Of a stretch of DNA of 5,643 bases, positions 5,439-5,643 are shown piece by piece. The stretch spans positions 398 to 6,040 of the forward strand of contig DIXV01000025.1 of NCBI GenBank assembly GCA_002436115.1, read 5' to 3'. Within the stretch, counting starts at the first letter, position 1. Each line of letters opens with the position of its first letter. The translations under genes and the position numbers were made by a program. Source of the stretch: Streptococcus sp. UBA6071 (GTDB lineage: Bacteria; Bacillota; Bacilli; Lactobacillales; Streptococcaceae). The notes below the pieces were generated by a model. That model was not told the origin of the DNA, ran no database searches, and saw only the letters and a program-made list of their open reading frames with translations.

Positions 5439-5447
5439 ATTATACCA
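5439..5447 (-). promoter_or_regulatory. Extended -10 promoter of recX
   Basis: TGGTATAAT on the minus strand is a perfect -10 hexamer with the TGN extension, which relaxes the need for a -35 box; none is evident. With normal spacing the start of transcription falls on 5432, the A of the recX ATG. Confidence 0.65.
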
Positions 5448-5477
5448 TAGTTTGAGTGTCTTATCCCTTAATTATCC

Positions 5478-5521
5478 TAGCCTGTCAGCTGGCTGACTGG
5501 TGCGAGACCTGAGAAAGGCTA
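5478..5521 (-). terminator. Possible weak terminator at the end of trpA
   Basis: TAGCCT (5516-5521, containing the trpA stop codon) can pair with AGGCTA (5478-5483), and between them GTCAGC and GCTGAC (5492-5497, 5484-5489) form a second stem. No T-run follows, so it would be a poor intrinsic terminator; trpA transcripts may continue into recX. Confidence 0.25.
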
Positions 5522-5643
5522 CTTCTGGTAATGAGAGCCAAAGCTAATCAGTTCTGTGACTTCGTCTTCTTTTTTCTCATATAAGGTTCTGACGATTTTA
5601 GACCCAACGATAACACCGTCTGAGACCTGATTGAAGCGGATAA
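5519..5643 (-). CDS. trpA: Tryptophan synthase alpha subunit, C-terminal end only
   Basis: The last 40 codons of a gene whose start lies outside the window to the right. The segment [20 protein letters not shown] carries the TrpA signature DGVIVGS, whose Gly-Ser helps bind the phosphate of indole-3-glycerol phosphate. TrpA cleaves that substrate to indole and glyceraldehyde 3-phosphate and passes indole to TrpB through a tunnel. The end ISFGSHYQK is a normal length beyond the motif. Being the last gene of the usual trpEGDCFBA order, it probably marks the end of a trp operon; only its tail is seen here. Confidence 0.9.
   Translation of the reverse strand, partial: IRFNQVSDGVIVGSKIVRTLYEKKEDEVTELISFGSHYQK

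Noticed and set aside
1..5643. CRISPR array, tRNA or rRNA genes, insertion sequence
   Set aside because: No regularly spaced short direct repeats with unique spacers, no tRNA T-arm or rRNA signatures, and no transposase-like frame were seen. The direct repeats at the left end are coding repeats.

Overview
The window looks like a chromosomal segment from a streptococcus, most like Streptococcus suis or a relative. Two of the small proteins belong to families I know mainly from streptococci (DUF1912 and a DUF960 member). RecX and the Ntdp phosphatase match the lengths and sequence style of streptococcal orthologues from memory, and the base composition is moderately AT-rich. The genus call is fairly secure; the species is a guess. 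Every gene I can support lies on the minus strand, so transcription runs from right to left.

Right end (about 4038-5643). The window opens inside the last 40 codons of trpA (tryptophan synthase alpha subunit). An 86-bp gap follows, then recX, a full-length 258-residue RecA modulator. The recX start codon falls where transcription should begin from an extended -10 box, which suggests a leaderless mRNA. Next is a 177-residue DUF402 nucleoside tri-/diphosphate phosphatase (Ntdp) with all expected metal and catalytic residues, closed by a textbook intrinsic terminator.

Middle (about 3083-4037). A 353-bp gene-free stretch holds a sigma-70-type promoter followed by about 145 nt that can fold into several hairpins closed by pairing of its two ends. 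It lies just upstream of a two-gene unit of unknown function: a DUF960 protein (105 aa) and a DUF1912 protein (84 aa), 29 bp apart, each with its own Shine-Dalgarno. The folded segment is either the operon's 5' leader or a separate small RNA.

Gene-poor stretch (about 2378-3082). It is rich in inverted repeats and ends with a strong bidirectional terminator at 2683-2720. It may hold remnants of a small gene: a good Shine-Dalgarno before a frame with no normal start codon, overlapping a 61-codon hydrophobic frame. To the left lie four TTAAG half-sites spaced exactly 11 bp apart, ending 10 bp before a -10 box that points at the surface protein. This arrangement is typical of an OmpR-family response regulator site and resembles that of CiaR.

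Left end (1-2377). The dominant feature is a secreted protein of at least 792 residues, running off the left edge. It has a signal peptide, a Thr/Ser/Glu-rich stalk with a 26-residue duplication, a beta-helical carbohydrate-binding domain (Cthe_2159/DUF4353 type), a proline-rich linker, and an acidic Ser/Thr repeat region still repeating at the window edge. Its anchoring signal, if any, lies outside. The apparent plus-strand frames across this region are antisense shadows.

The window combines a conserved housekeeping block (trpA end, recX, Ntdp, DUF960, DUF1912) with an apparently regulated cell-surface adhesin-like gene. The items most worth following up are the structured RNA upstream of DUF960, the four-copy TTAAG array, and the hairpin-rich stretch between DUF1912 and the surface gene.
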